DNA of 64,000 bases from Muricauda sp. SCSIO 65647 (GCF_021534965.1 NZ_CP091037.1:474501-538500); one strand, 5' to 3'; counted from the first letter of the stretch, positions 29,501 to 37,379 are shown. Notes: generated by a model not told the origin, from the sequence alone. Translations and numbers: made by a program.

Positions 29501-32500
29501 CGCCCTCGGTCAGTACCTCGCTCAGGTTCTGGTCGTCAGTGTCGATGGAGCTCAGCGGTACGTCGAGGTCGCCCCCGCCGTCCGTGATCCGGAGGTTGCC
29601 CCCCGTCACCGTGAAGCCCGTGTTGTACTCGTTGCCCACGACCGAGTCGGCGTCGTCGACGCTTAGGTTGTCCACATAGTTCTTCGTCGCGGCGTCCTGT
29701 GCATTGGTGGGATCGGCTATGTTGGTGATGGCCGAGCCACCGCCGTCGTTGCCCTCGGTGAGCACCTCGCCAAGGTCCTGGTCGTCGGTGCCCAAACTGC
29801 TCAGCGGAACGTCAAGGTCGCCGCCGCCGTCCGTGATCCGGAGGTTGCCCCCCGTCACCGAAAAGCCCGTGTTGTACTCGTTGCCCACAACGGAGTCGGC
29901 ATCGTCGACGCTCAGGTTGTCGACATAGTTCTTAGTGGCCGCGTCCTGCGCGTTGGTAGGGTCCGCTATGTTGGTGATGGCCGAGCCACCGCCGTCGTTG
30001 CCCTCGGTGAGCACCTCGCCAAGGTCCTGGTCGTCGGTGCCCAAACTGGTCAGCGGCACGTCGAGGTCGCCCCCGCCGTCCGTGATCCTAAGGTTGCCCC
30101 CCGTCACCGAAAAGCCCGTGTTGTACTCGTTGCCAACCACCGAGTCGGCGTCGTCGACGCTCAGGTTGTCGACATAGTTCTTAGTGGCCGCGTCCTGTGC
30201 GTTGGTGGGGTCCGCTATGTTGGTGATGGCCGAGCCACCGCCGTCGTTGCCCTCGGTGAGCACCTCGCCAAGGTCCTGGTCGTCGGTGCCCAAACTGGTC
30301 AGCGGCACGTCGAGGTCGCCCCCGCCGTCCGTGATCCTAAGGTTGCCCCCCGTGACCGTGAAGCCCGTGTTGTACTCGTTGCCCACAACGGAATCGGCGT
30401 CGTCGACGCTTAGGTTGTCGACATAGTTCTTAGTGGCCGCGTCCTGTGCGTTGGTCGGGTCCGCTATGTTGGTGATGGCCGAGCCACCGCCGTCATTGCC
30501 CTCGGTCAGCACCTCCGACAGGTTTTGGTCATCGGTGCCCAAACTGCTCAGCGGTACGTCAAAGTCCGTTCCGGCCTCAGTGATCCGAAGATCTGTTCCG
30601 TTTATACCAAAAAATGTTATCAATTCGTTCGTGTCACTGGCATCACCTGGGATGGCACTGCCACCGACCACGTTCCATGTGGTCCCGTTCCACATATATA
30701 ATTGTCCTGCAGCAGTGTCCACATAAGTGACACCCGGATTATTGTTGGCAGGTGCGCCTGAAGGAACTCCAGGACCACTGGTCGTAAGCTCGTTGGTGAT
30801 ATCGGAGTCCGCGTCGTCGACGCTTAGGTTGTCGACATAGTTCTTCGTCGCGGCGTCCTGTGCGTTGGTAGGGTCCGCTATGTTGGTGATGGCCGAGCCA
30901 CCGCCGTCGTTGCCCTCCGTCAGTACCTCACCAAGGTTCTGGTCGTCGGTGCCCAAACTGCTCAACGGTACGTCGAGGTCACCGCCGCCGTCCGTGATCC
31001 GGAGGTTGCCCCCCGTGACCGTGAAGCCCGTGTTGTACTCGTTGCCCACCACCGAGTCCGCATCGTCGACGCTGAGGTTGTCGACATAGTTCTTCGTGGC
31101 CGCGTCCTGCGCGTTGGTAGGGTCCGCTATGTTGGTGATGGCCGAGCCACCGCCGTCGTTGCCCTCGGTCAGTACCTCCGATAGGTTCTGGTCGTCAGTG
31201 CCCAAACTGCTCAGCGGTACGTCAAGGTCGCCCCCGCCGTCCGTGATCCTAAGGTTGCCCCCCGTCACCGTGAAGCCCGTGTTGTACTCGTTGCCCACCA
31301 CCGAGTCGGCATCGTCGACGCTCAGGTTGTCGACATAGTTCTTCGTCGCCGCGTCCTGTGCGTTGGTAGGGTCCGCTATGTTGGTGATGGCCGAGCCACC
31401 GCCGTCGTTGCCCTCCGTAAGCACCTCGCCAAGGTCCTGGTCGTCGGTGCCCAAACTGGTCAGAGGCACGTCGAGGTCGCCTCCGCCGTCCGTGATACGG
31501 AGGTTGCCGCCCGTCACCGAGAAGCCCGTGTTGTACTCGTTGCCCACCACCGAGTCGGCATCGTCGACACTGAGGTTGTCGACATAGTTCTTAGTGGCCG
31601 CGTCCTGCGCGTTGGTAGGGTCCGCTATGTTGGTGATCGCCGAGCCACCGCCGTCGTTGCCCTCCGTAAGCACCTCGCCAAGGTCCTGGTCGTCGGTGCC
31701 CAAACTGGTCAGAGGCACGTCGAGGTCGCCCCCGCCGTCCGTGATGCGCAGGTTGCCCCCCGTGACCGTGAAGCCCGTGTTGTACTCGTTGCCCACAACG
31801 GAATCGGCGTCGTCGACACTGAGGTTGTCGACATAGTTCTTAGTGGCCGCGTCCTGTGCGTTGGTAGGGTCGGCTATGTTGGTAATGGCAGAGCCACCGC
31901 CGTCGTTGCCCTCCGTCAGCACCTCGCCAAGGTTCTGGTCGTCCGTGTCGATAGAGGTCAGCGGCACGTCGAGGTCGCCCCCGCCGTCCGTGATGCGCAG
32001 GTTGCCCCCCGTGACCGTGAAGCCCGTGTTGTACTCGTTGCCCACAACGGAATCGGCGTCGTCGACACTGAGGTTGTCGACATAGTTCTTAGTGGCCGCG
32101 TCCTGCGCGTTGGTAGGGTCGGCTATGTTGGTAATGGCAGAGCCACCGCCGTCGTTGCCCTCGGTGAGCACCTCGCCAAGGTCCTGGTCGTCCGTGTCGA
32201 TAGAGGTCAGCGGCACGTCGAGGTCGCCCCCGCCGTCCGTGATGCGCAGGTTGCCCCCCGTGACCGTGAAGCCCGTGTTGTACTCGTTGCCCACAACGGA
32301 ATCGGCGTCGTCGACACTGAGGTTGTCGACATAGTTCTTAGTGGCCGCGTCCTGCGCGTTGGTCGGGTCGGCTATGTTGGTGATGGCCGAGCCACCGCCG
32401 TCGTTGCCCTCCGTAAGCACCTCGCCAAGGTCCTGGTCGTCCGTATTGATAGCCGCTTCCAAATCGGCAAGTGTGACAAAAAGAGTATTATTATCAGAAT

Positions 32501-32909
32501 CTGTAATTTCTAATTGCCCTGTACCAGTATTTACAGTGAAATTGACATTTGTTGTATTGGTATCAACGACTGCGGCAATGTCTGCCAAAGCAATGCGAAC
32601 GTCGTTGCCGTCGCTGTCACTCAAAATCAAATCGTTCCCATCTTCTGTCAAAGAGGCATTGGTCGTATTGGTATCATCACCCGATGTCAATTCCCAAGAA
32701 TCTCCATCCCAAAAGAAAATGGTGCCCATATTGGTGTTCACATAAATATCTCCCGTATCGGCTCCTGTCGGGGATGTGGTTCCAGGAGTGGTAACCGCCG
32801 TACCGCTAAGTACCTCACAGTTACACTGATCTTGCAAGGTCACCGTAGTTTGGGCAAGTCCATAGCCAGATACAAAAAGAAAGAGGATGAAAATTGGTAG
32901 CTTTTTCAT
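23502..32909 (-). CDS. Giant secreted repeat protein (about 3135 aa; 32 modules of 83 aa)
   Basis: The chosen ATG gives a signal peptide MKKLPIFILFLFVSGYGLAQ; frames opening earlier (TTG or MMSN) lack it at the N-terminus. About 155 unique residues follow, with a GDIYVNTNMGTIFFWDGDSW motif. Next come 32 copies of an 83-residue module (QDLGEVLTEG, then ITNIADPTNAQDAATKNYVD, VVGNEYNTGF, LRITDGGGDLDVPL). Copies 7, 12 and 21 are extended by 55 residues with a GQLYMWNGTTWNV segment. The core 'aDptnaqDAATKNYVD' resembles phage tail-fibre repeats, so a trimeric fibre is possible. The last about 205 residues form a beta-rich head (GDYQVTFDTALSDTGYIIQL). No canonical T9SS domain is seen. It sits upstream of a PorP/SprF operon. 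Confidence 0.88.
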   Translation of the reverse strand: MKKLPIFILFLFVSGYGLAQTTVTLQDQCNCEVLSGTAVTTPGTTSPTGADTGDIYVNTNMGTIFFWDGDSWELTSGDDTNTTNASLTEDGNDLILSDSDGNDVRIALADIAAVVDTNTTNVNFTVNTGTGQLEITDSDNNTLFVTLADLEAAINTDDQDLGEVLTEGNDGGGSAITNIADPTNAQDAATKNYVDNLSVDDADSVVGNEYNTGFTVTGGNLRITDGGGDLDVPLTSIDTDDQDLGEVLTEGNDGGGSAITNIADPTNAQDAATKNYVDNLSVDDADSVVGNEYNTGFTVTGGNLRITDGGGDLDVPLTSIDTDDQNLGEVLTEGNDGGGSAITNIADPTNAQDAATKNYVDNLSVDDADSVVGNEYNTGFTVTGGNLRITDGGGDLDVPLTSLGTDDQDLGEVLTEGNDGGGSAITNIADPTNAQDAATKNYVDNLSVDDADSVVGNEYNTGFSVTGGNLRITDGGGDLDVPLTSLGTDDQDLGEVLTEGNDGGGSAITNIADPTNAQDAATKNYVDNLSVDDADSVVGNEYNTGFTVTGGNLRITDGGGDLDVPLSSLGTDDQNLSEVLTEGNDGGGSAITNIADPTNAQDAATKNYVDNLSVDDADSVVGNEYNTGFTVTGGNLRITDGGGDLDVPLSSLGTDDQNLGEVLTEGNDGGGSAITNIADPTNAQDAATKNYVDNLSVDDADSDITNELTTSGPGVPSGAPANNNPGVTYVDTAAGQLYMWNGTTWNVVGGSAIPGDASDTNELITFFGINGTDLRITEAGTDFDVPLSSLGTDDQNLSEVLTEGNDGGGSAITNIADPTNAQDAATKNYVDNLSVDDADSVVGNEYNTGFTVTGGNLRITDGGGDLDVPLTSLGTDDQDLGEVLTEGNDGGGSAITNIADPTNAQDAATKNYVDNLSVDDADSVVGNEYNTGFSVTGGNLRITDGGGDLDVPLTSLGTDDQDLGEVLTEGNDGGGSAITNIADPTNAQDAATKNYVDNLSVDDADSVVGNEYNTGFSVTGGNLRITDGGGDLDVPLSSLGTDDQDLGEVLTEGNDGGGSAITNIADPTNAQDAATKNYVDNLSVDDADSVVGNEYNTGFTVTGGNLRITDGGGDLDVPLSSIDTDDQNLSEVLTEGADAGGSAITNLADPTNAQDAATKNYVDNLSVDDADSDITNELTTSGPGAPSGAPANNNPGVTYVDTVAGQLYMWNGTTWNVVGGSAIPGDASDTNELITFFGVNGTDLRITEAGTNFDVPLSSLGTDDQNLSEVLTEGADAGGSAITNLADPTNAQDAATKNYVDNLSVDDADSVVGNEYNTGFTVTGGNLRITDGGGDLDVPLSSIDTDDQNLSEVLTEGADAGGSAITNLADPTNAQDAATKNYVDNLSVDDADSVVGNEYNTGFTVTGGNLRITDGGGDLDVPLTSLGTDDQNLGEVLTEGNDGGGSAITNIADPTNAQDAATKNYVDNLSVDDADSVVGNEYNTGFSVTGGNLRITDGGGDLDVPLTSLGTDDQDLGEVLTEGNDGGGSAITNIADPTNAQDAATKNYVDNLSVDDADSVVGNEYNTGFTVTGGNLRITDGGGDLDVPLSSIDTDDQNLSEVLTEGADAGGSAITNLADPTNAQDAATKNYVDNLSVDDADSVVGNEYNTGFTVTGGNLRITDGGGDLDVPLTSLGTDDQDLGEVLTEGNDGGGSAITNIADPTNAQDAATKNYVDNLSVDDADSVVGNEYNTGFSVTGGNLRITDGGGDLDVPLTSLGTDDQDLGEVLTEGNDGGGSAITNIADPTNAQDAATKNYVDNLSVDDADSVVGNEYNTGFTVTGGNLRITDGGGDLDVPLSSIDTDDQNLSEVLTEGADAGGSAITNLADPTNAQDAATKNYVDNLSVDDADSVVGNEYNTGFSVTGGNLRITDGGGDLDVPLSSIDTDDQNLSEVLTEGADAGGSAITNLADPTNAQDAATKNYVDNLSVDDADSDITNELTTSGPGAPSGAPANNNPGVTYVDTVAGQLYMWNGTTWNVVGGSAIPGDASDTNELITFFGVNGTDLRITEAGTNFDVPLSSLGTDDQNLSEVLTEGADAGGSAITNLADPTNAQDAATKNYVDNLSVDDADSVVGNEYNTGFSVTGGNLRITDGGGDLDVPLSSIDTDDQDLGEVLTEGNDGGGSAITNIADPTNAQDAATKNYVDNLSVDDADSVVGNEYNTGFTVTGGNLRITDGGGDLDVPLSSIDTDDQNLSEVLTEGNDGGGSAITNIADPTNAQDAATKNYVDNLSVDDADSVVGNEYNTGFSVTGGNLRITDGGGDLDVPLSSIDTDDQDLGEVLTEGNDGGGSAITNLADPTNAQDAATKNYVDNLSVDDADSVVGNEYNTGFTVTGGNLRITDGGGDLDVPLSSIDTDDQNLSEVLTEGADAGGSAITNLADPTNAQDAATKNYVDNLSVDDADSVVGNEYNTGFSVTGGNLRITDGGGDLDVPLSSIDTDDQNLSEVLTEGNDGGGSAITNIADPTNAQDAATKNYVDNLSVDDADSVVGNEYNTGFTVTGGNLRITDGGGDLDVPLTSLGTDDQDLGEVLTEGNDGGGSAITNIADPTNAQDAATKNYVDNLSVDDADSVVGNEYNTGFTVTGGNLRITDGGGDLDVPLSSLGTDDQDLGEVLTEGNDGGGSAITNIADPTNAQDAATKNYVDNLSVDDADSVVGNEYNTGFTVTGGNLRITDGGGDLDVPLSSIDTDDQNLSEVLTEGADAGGSAITNLADPTNAQDAATKNYVDNLSVDDADSVVGNEYNTGFTVTGGNLRITDGGGDLDVPLSSIDTDDQNLSEVLTEGADAGGSAITNLADPTNAQDAATKNYVDNLSVDDADSVVGNEYNTGFTVTGGNLRITDGGGDLDVPLSSLGTDDQDLGEVLTEGNDGGGSAITNIADPTNAQDAATKNYVDSVADDDVSVTNTVAGNRIATISEPGTAAVDVNETVTSLSQNTTTGVISYTDEDGGTPETANVVGAEADNMISVGSNGGAYLAAMPTIYSTGKVAIEYVGTPGVDATNSNIYGATVTRLNEGDYQVTFDTALSDTGYIIQLSTLDCDGDCPGNTSANYDDPGITYYNQTTSGFRVNIGDSDNGTTQKDDIDLEFMFTVITIPN
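24118..32440 (-). repeat. Tandem array: 32 copies of a 249-bp coding repeat
   Basis: The period is 249 bp, with exceptions at three extended copies of 414 bp (starting near 26617, 29023 and 30433 on the plus strand). Runs of 7, 5, 9 and 11 units in protein order are separated by these longer copies. Units differ by a few alternative residues (FTV/FSV, SLGT/SIDT, NDGGGS/ADAGGS) that recur in different combinations, so the array is mosaic. A three-unit higher-order repeat is visible (units 14-16 and 17-19). The array is G+C-rich: 42 of 60 bases in the sampled line from 24241, against 25 of 60 just upstream of the gene (from 33001). Confidence 0.95.
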
Positions 32910-33172
32910 GGGGTAGTTTTTATTTGACATCATCCTAATGAAATGGTCTTTATGTTTAATTGGTTTTCCCAAATGGGAAATTTTTTTAGTCACAATTGAC
33001 CTTGAAAACCTTGTATCGGAGGGAAGTATTTGGTAAACGGTTCTCTTGCCTGTTTGCAAATAGAAAATCCGAAATCCTTTTCAAACTTTACCTTCGATGA
33101 GTTGGTCAAATCGTTCATAATTTAGGGGTGTATCTAGCTCTTTTTCAGCCAATACAGTTTTTCTTCACTATA

Positions 33173-33180
33173 CAAAATTA
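33173..33180 (-). promoter_or_regulatory. -7 promoter box for the giant gene operon
   Basis: On the minus strand this reads TAATTTTG, a full match to TAnnTTTG. It would give an unusually long leader of about 250 bases before the giant gene's ATG. No -33 TTG is found at the expected distance. Confidence 0.35.
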
Positions 33181-33341
33181 CTCTTATGACCCCCCGAGGA
33201 AAATAATTGTTGTGTAACTGCCAATTCGTACGGTATAGCCCTGTAAAGTTGAAGTGTGAAGTTTTTTTGAAGGTTAACGAAGGGAATTACCGTTTATCGA
33301 TTTCGTCAATAATAACAGTACTTTCTGACCACAAGAAAATG

Positions 33342-33463
33342 TTAATTTTTGCTTACCCCGTACGTGATTCTTCGGTTGGTGATTACGGTATTGACCTGTA
33401 CTATCAATAGGGCCACATTCGAAGTAGTCGAATCGAAAATATAGCTTAAGGTTGTCTACTACA
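33342..33463 (-). pseudogene. Decayed C-terminal remnant of a paralogue of the 1244-aa protein
   Basis: Read on the minus strand, the segment ends TTSNVALLIVQVNTVITNRR, then ITYGVSKN and a stop codon. The intact gene 200 bases away ends STSEFAPMSILRVATVITNRR, then ITYRVNPN and a stop codon (each given in two parts). The match includes an identical VITNRRITY and the same distance to the stop, with a one-codon gap. Just upstream the frame meets a stop (TAG), and no longer similarity is visible. It is therefore a leftover 3' end from a duplicated or deleted gene. Confidence 0.75.
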
Positions 33464-33612
33464 ACCTGGTGTTGGTTTCTGCCCTGGGCGATAATAGCAT
33501 TGGCCAAAATCGTTAAATGTAGTGAATTGGTTTATCAAGACCGCCAATCCTCATAATAATGAGGTCTAGGAAAAAAGTGTAAGTACTTGAATTTTAGATA
33601 ACTATATTAAAA

Positions 33613-36600
33613 TCAGTTTGGGTTCACCCGATAGGTAATTCTTCGATTTGTAATAACGGTAGCCACACGCAATATCGACATAGGGGCAAATTCAGATGTA
33701 CTGTTTGCCAAGGTTGCCGTTGCGGTGATCATCTCGCCCAATACCGTACCGGCCGGCAAGGGCAGGTTGAAATGAAATCTATTGGTATTGTCCGTATTTC
33801 CGTCTGCATCAGAATAGGAAGAGGAGCTGCCATCATTGTCGGCAACACTTCCTTCTATCGCTGAAGCAATATATGTTTGCCCTTCACCGTAATCAACAGT
33901 CAATCCTAATTGATTATCACCAGCCGTAGCGGTACCTTCATTGACATCGGTAAAGAAAAATTCCAAAGTCGTACCTGGCCTTGACCACCCCTTCACAACC
34001 AAATTGCTGCCAGAAATATACGCAGCCGATATAATGGGGAAGTTAAGAAGGTTGTTCGGACCTGAATCTGTATCGTCATTATCATTTAGGGTAACGTCAT
34101 CACCAGCACTTGCAGAGGCATCGAGGTCGATCCCCAACGCTGCTGAAACCGTACCATTGGCATATATTGAATTTTGACTAATACGATTTCCGGTTCCTCC
34201 TAGAGCCACAATACCAGCTCCTCCATTGCTGTAAATCACATTATTGTTCATCTGTGAATTATTGCCCGCGATTTTGATTGCCATCCCCTCAAAGCTACCG
34301 GTGCAATTGCCCCCATGTTGCCCTGAAGAAGTTATCGAATTTTCAGTTATGGTGACCGTGCCCGAAACCGATTCGGCATCGATACCCGCAGAGGCCGCAT
34401 TTTCTATCAGGTTTTGCTGTATGACAATGCCTGTGCCGTTCTGCAATAAGATATTATCATCACAGGCAGCATCACCATTACCTGTTAAGTGGTTGTTCTG
34501 AATGACGTTTGAAGTACCCCCATCAATGAAAATGCCCGTATCGGTATTGGTCGCTATATAATTGCCATCAATGGTAATGTTGGCTCCCGGGTTTTCTACC
34601 CCATAATCCACATTACCCGCATTAACGCCTTGGGCATTCACCCCCAATAGATTCTGAAGAATTGAACATGACCCGCTATCGGTACGTATGGCCGCATTAT
34701 TATTTGCGTAAACAGATAAGTTTCTTATCACCACATTGTTCGCCTGTGTCTTGATAACGTCCCCGCTGTTTCTATATACTTGAATCTCAGGGCGTGGATA
34801 TGTGGGAAGATTGACGGCAGAGACCCCCACAGGGGTACCCCCAGAGCCCACTGTGCCTGAATTGGTATCGCCTGAATAGGCGGTTTGTGTACGGCCATCA
34901 ATGACCGTATTGTCATCGGTGATATCAGAAAGCGGATTGCCATTTGAAATGGATATGTCGAAATAACCGCTTGAAAAATTCGAATCTGCTGTCCGGCCAA
35001 AGGGATCGGCAGTGGTGGGCATCATAAAAATCGAGGTGTCTTCGCCCGCTGCGGGATCAAAAATGCTATTGGCCACTATATCCAATCCTGTTTCATCCAG
35101 ATTGTTTGCGTTCACGATGAATTGTTCCAAAGAGCCCTGCCCGTCTTCATTGGTGTTGACAATGGTGTTGAAGTTAAATCCAAAATCGATTCCGACCAAC
35201 CCTTCACTGGTAATGGTGATCGAGGCCACCGTTTGTGCTCCGGTCAAATTGCCTGCCGCCACATCTTGGGCCGAGGGGTCTGCCCCGCCCACTTCATCGG
35301 TCACTTCTGTAATCGACACCCCTGCATAGGCCGTTCGAAAGGTCTGTACCGGAAGGCACGAGGCGCATGATGATCCACCTCCCCTGGTCGATTGTACCGA
35401 TCCGTTGACTACCCTGATACTATAGGTTCCGTTCGCCATACCCCCAAAGGTATAATCACCATTGACATCGGTAGTGGTGTTGTCGACCAAAGAACTGGTG
35501 GCATCATAGAGTTCTACCGTTGCCCCGGCCACACCAACCCCGGTAGCCGTCGCTTGGTTGCGGCCCGCACCACCTCCATAATCAACGTCTTCGAAGACCG
35601 TTCCGATCACAAGATTGGAAGGCACCTTCAAAACGAGTGCATTCATGATGACGAAGTCTTGCCCCGACTGCACATTTGTGGTCACCGATGATTCACCGGG
35701 CTGTATATACGGCGAAACATCATAGGTATCCAAATCAACACCGTAGGAGGTGGCATTGTTGACATTGGGAATGATTGTATTGTCAAATATGGTCGAGTTA
35801 AAAGGGTTGTTCACCGTGGTTCCGTTATTATCGCCATCACCGGCCAGGGTAAAGGTCCCCAAACCCGTGGTCACGGTCAACAATTCGTTGTTGCTCAGGT
35901 TTTGGTCGCCTTCCCATGAAAGCACGCTGGTCTTTGAACCGGTCGCACCAATGGCAAAAAAACCACTCAGACTGAATGATGAAGATGAGTTGCTCTCACC
36001 ATTGAAGCCCTGATATAGATTCACTGTTGAGGCGGGCAAACTGTCATCCTCATAAAAGACAAAAAGACTCCAACCACCTAAAACGGTCGCAGTTGAGCAA
36101 TAGTTTCCTGTATTGTCAACTGTCAATCCAGAAAAATCATAGGTATTGGTCGATGGGTTCGAGATGCCCTGTATGATCGAGGTCACATCGCTTACCCCCC
36201 CATAGAAGACACGGTTGGTCAATGAAGTCGTGTACATAAGGTCTGCGGTAACAGTGTTTCCTTCAAAAGTGACCTGTGAATCAGGACTAGTTCCAGAATG
36301 GGCCCAATACAAAAATGCCTTGGCAATGGTCGCCGTGGCCGGTATGGATGAGGTCAGCGTATTGCTCGATGAAGTGGTAATGGCACACGCGTTTCCACTG
36401 TTGGGCTCTGTTCTGAGGGTGCCCCCGGTTGATGTATAATCTACATAACCATCGAATTCTTCATACAATGCCAAGGGGGTATTACCCAATAAGTCGTTGT
36501 CGATGATAGTTCCGGTGGCCGTGTCTGCAATATTGATCGAGGGGTCAGATGAGCCGGTAAACGAAACGGTAAAGTTTTCTGCACTTTCGAAATCGCCATC

Positions 36601-37347
36601 GTCGGTTATGGAGACCACAATAGTATCGGTGTCACCGCTAGTGCCATCAAAGCTCAAGGTGCCCGAATTAGCCGTATAGTCACTGCCTGCCAGGGCAGTG
36701 CCATTGTTGGTCGTAAAGTTCACCGTAAAGTTTCCGGCTGCATTGGGGCCCTCATGTCTTGCCGTGAACGTTGCCGTGCCATCTCCCTCATTTACCGATA
36801 CATCATCGATGGTTATCGATGCCACCGCCGTTGCCGTAATCAATACATCATCGATAAACACTTGGTCATTACTGCCCGACCAGTCACTACCCCCTTTGAT
36901 GAACCTGATTGTGGTATTGCTTGAAATATAGGCCGATATATCTTGGCTAAATGTACCACTCTGTGTACCTGAAAAAGTGGCCAAGGTGGTGTACGAAGAA
37001 CCATTACTGGAAGCTTGGATGACCAAGGTCTCCCCAGATTCCAGGCTCGAGGTACGCCAATCAAACGAAAGTGTGGCCGAAGAATAGCCACTCAGATTGG
37101 CCGATCTTCTAATGCTTTCTGTCCATATATAAGAAAACCTCAGTTGGTTACTAGTAATTCGTATATATCCACCAGATGGGGAATTGTTATCACCAAATTC
37201 AAGCCAGTTCGATGACCAGTTCTGCGTTCCGTTGTTGTTCGAGTACGAAACCGAACTGAACGTATCATAAAAAGTTTCCTGGGCCATCGTCGCCATAGAA
37301 AACAATATGGTAACCATCAACGCGAAAAAAGTTGGTATTTTACCCAT
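33613..37347 (-). CDS. Large secreted multidomain protein: Calx-beta, Cna-B-like and beta-helix domains
   Basis: The 1244-residue protein has a signal peptide (MGKIPTFFALMVTILFSMATMA). In order it shows an N-terminal jelly-roll-like domain to about residue 150 (ending VFIDDVLIT), a Calx-beta domain at about 155-270 (ITIDDVSVNEGDGTATFTA), and a larger beta domain to about 590. A Cna-B / SdrD-like domain follows (GATVELYDATSSLVDNTTTD, then VNGDYTFGG), and then right-handed beta-helix repeats (NNVVIRNLSVYANN, ITIDGNYIATNTDTGIFIDG). It ends VITNRRITYRVNPN, unlike the usual T9SS sorting domains. Probably surface-exposed or released; function unknown. It lies between the two PorP/SprF units. Confidence 0.82.
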   Translation of the reverse strand: MGKIPTFFALMVTILFSMATMAQETFYDTFSSVSYSNNNGTQNWSSNWLEFGDNNSPSGGYIRITSNQLRFSYIWTESIRRSANLSGYSSATLSFDWRTSSLESGETLVIQASSNGSSYTTLATFSGTQSGTFSQDISAYISSNTTIRFIKGGSDWSGSNDQVFIDDVLITATAVASITIDDVSVNEGDGTATFTARHEGPNAAGNFTVNFTTNNGTALAGSDYTANSGTLSFDGTSGDTDTIVVSITDDGDFESAENFTVSFTGSSDPSINIADTATGTIIDNDLLGNTPLALYEEFDGYVDYTSTGGTLRTEPNSGNACAITTSSSNTLTSSIPATATIAKAFLYWAHSGTSPDSQVTFEGNTVTADLMYTTSLTNRVFYGGVSDVTSIIQGISNPSTNTYDFSGLTVDNTGNYCSTATVLGGWSLFVFYEDDSLPASTVNLYQGFNGESNSSSSFSLSGFFAIGATGSKTSVLSWEGDQNLSNNELLTVTTGLGTFTLAGDGDNNGTTVNNPFNSTIFDNTIIPNVNNATSYGVDLDTYDVSPYIQPGESSVTTNVQSGQDFVIMNALVLKVPSNLVIGTVFEDVDYGGGAGRNQATATGVGVAGATVELYDATSSLVDNTTTDVNGDYTFGGMANGTYSIRVVNGSVQSTRGGGSSCASCLPVQTFRTAYAGVSITEVTDEVGGADPSAQDVAAGNLTGAQTVASITITSEGLVGIDFGFNFNTIVNTNEDGQGSLEQFIVNANNLDETGLDIVANSIFDPAAGEDTSIFMMPTTADPFGRTADSNFSSGYFDISISNGNPLSDITDDNTVIDGRTQTAYSGDTNSGTVGSGGTPVGVSAVNLPTYPRPEIQVYRNSGDVIKTQANNVVIRNLSVYANNNAAIRTDSGSCSILQNLLGVNAQGVNAGNVDYGVENPGANITIDGNYIATNTDTGIFIDGGTSNVIQNNHLTGNGDAACDDNILLQNGTGIVIQQNLIENAASAGIDAESVSGTVTITENSITSSGQHGGNCTGSFEGMAIKIAGNNSQMNNNVIYSNGGAGIVALGGTGNRISQNSIYANGTVSAALGIDLDASASAGDDVTLNDNDDTDSGPNNLLNFPIISAAYISGSNLVVKGWSRPGTTLEFFFTDVNEGTATAGDNQLGLTVDYGEGQTYIASAIEGSVADNDGSSSSYSDADGNTDNTNRFHFNLPLPAGTVLGEMITATATLANSTSEFAPMSILRVATVITNRRITYRVNPN

Positions 37348-37371
37348 TTAGACCTGTAACTTTCAATTAAT

Positions 37372-37379
37372 CAAAAGTA
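37372..37379 (-). promoter_or_regulatory. -7 promoter box for the 1244-aa protein gene
   Basis: On the minus strand this reads TACTTTTG, matching TAnnTTTG, 25 bases before the start codon. No -33 element at the usual distance was found. Confidence 0.4.

Larger units (their letters stand above)
33060..33612. other. Non-coding gap between the two large surface-protein genes
   Basis: This 550-base gap holds the leader and a -7 box for the giant gene, a decayed gene remnant (both listed separately) and a perfect hairpin CCTCAT-AATA-ATGAGG at 33549-33564. The hairpin lies downstream of the 1244-residue gene but lacks a T-run. No intact gene is supported; short frames here do not resemble proteins. 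Confidence 0.6.

Noticed and set aside
24127-32745. A ladder of 74- to 134-residue plus-strand frames across the giant gene
   Set aside because: They repeat every 249 bases because the minus-strand repeat is G+C-rich and has few stop codons on the other strand. They have no plausible signal, family or start context.
23502-33059. Prophage tail-fibre gene
   Set aside because: The protein has a signal peptide and sits among T9SS and gliding genes; no capsid, terminase, portal or integrase genes are nearby.
33207-33507. Two 67- and 77-residue frames between the giant genes
   Set aside because: Neither has a start context or family likeness; the true similarity there is a different frame, the remnant ending VITNRRITY-.
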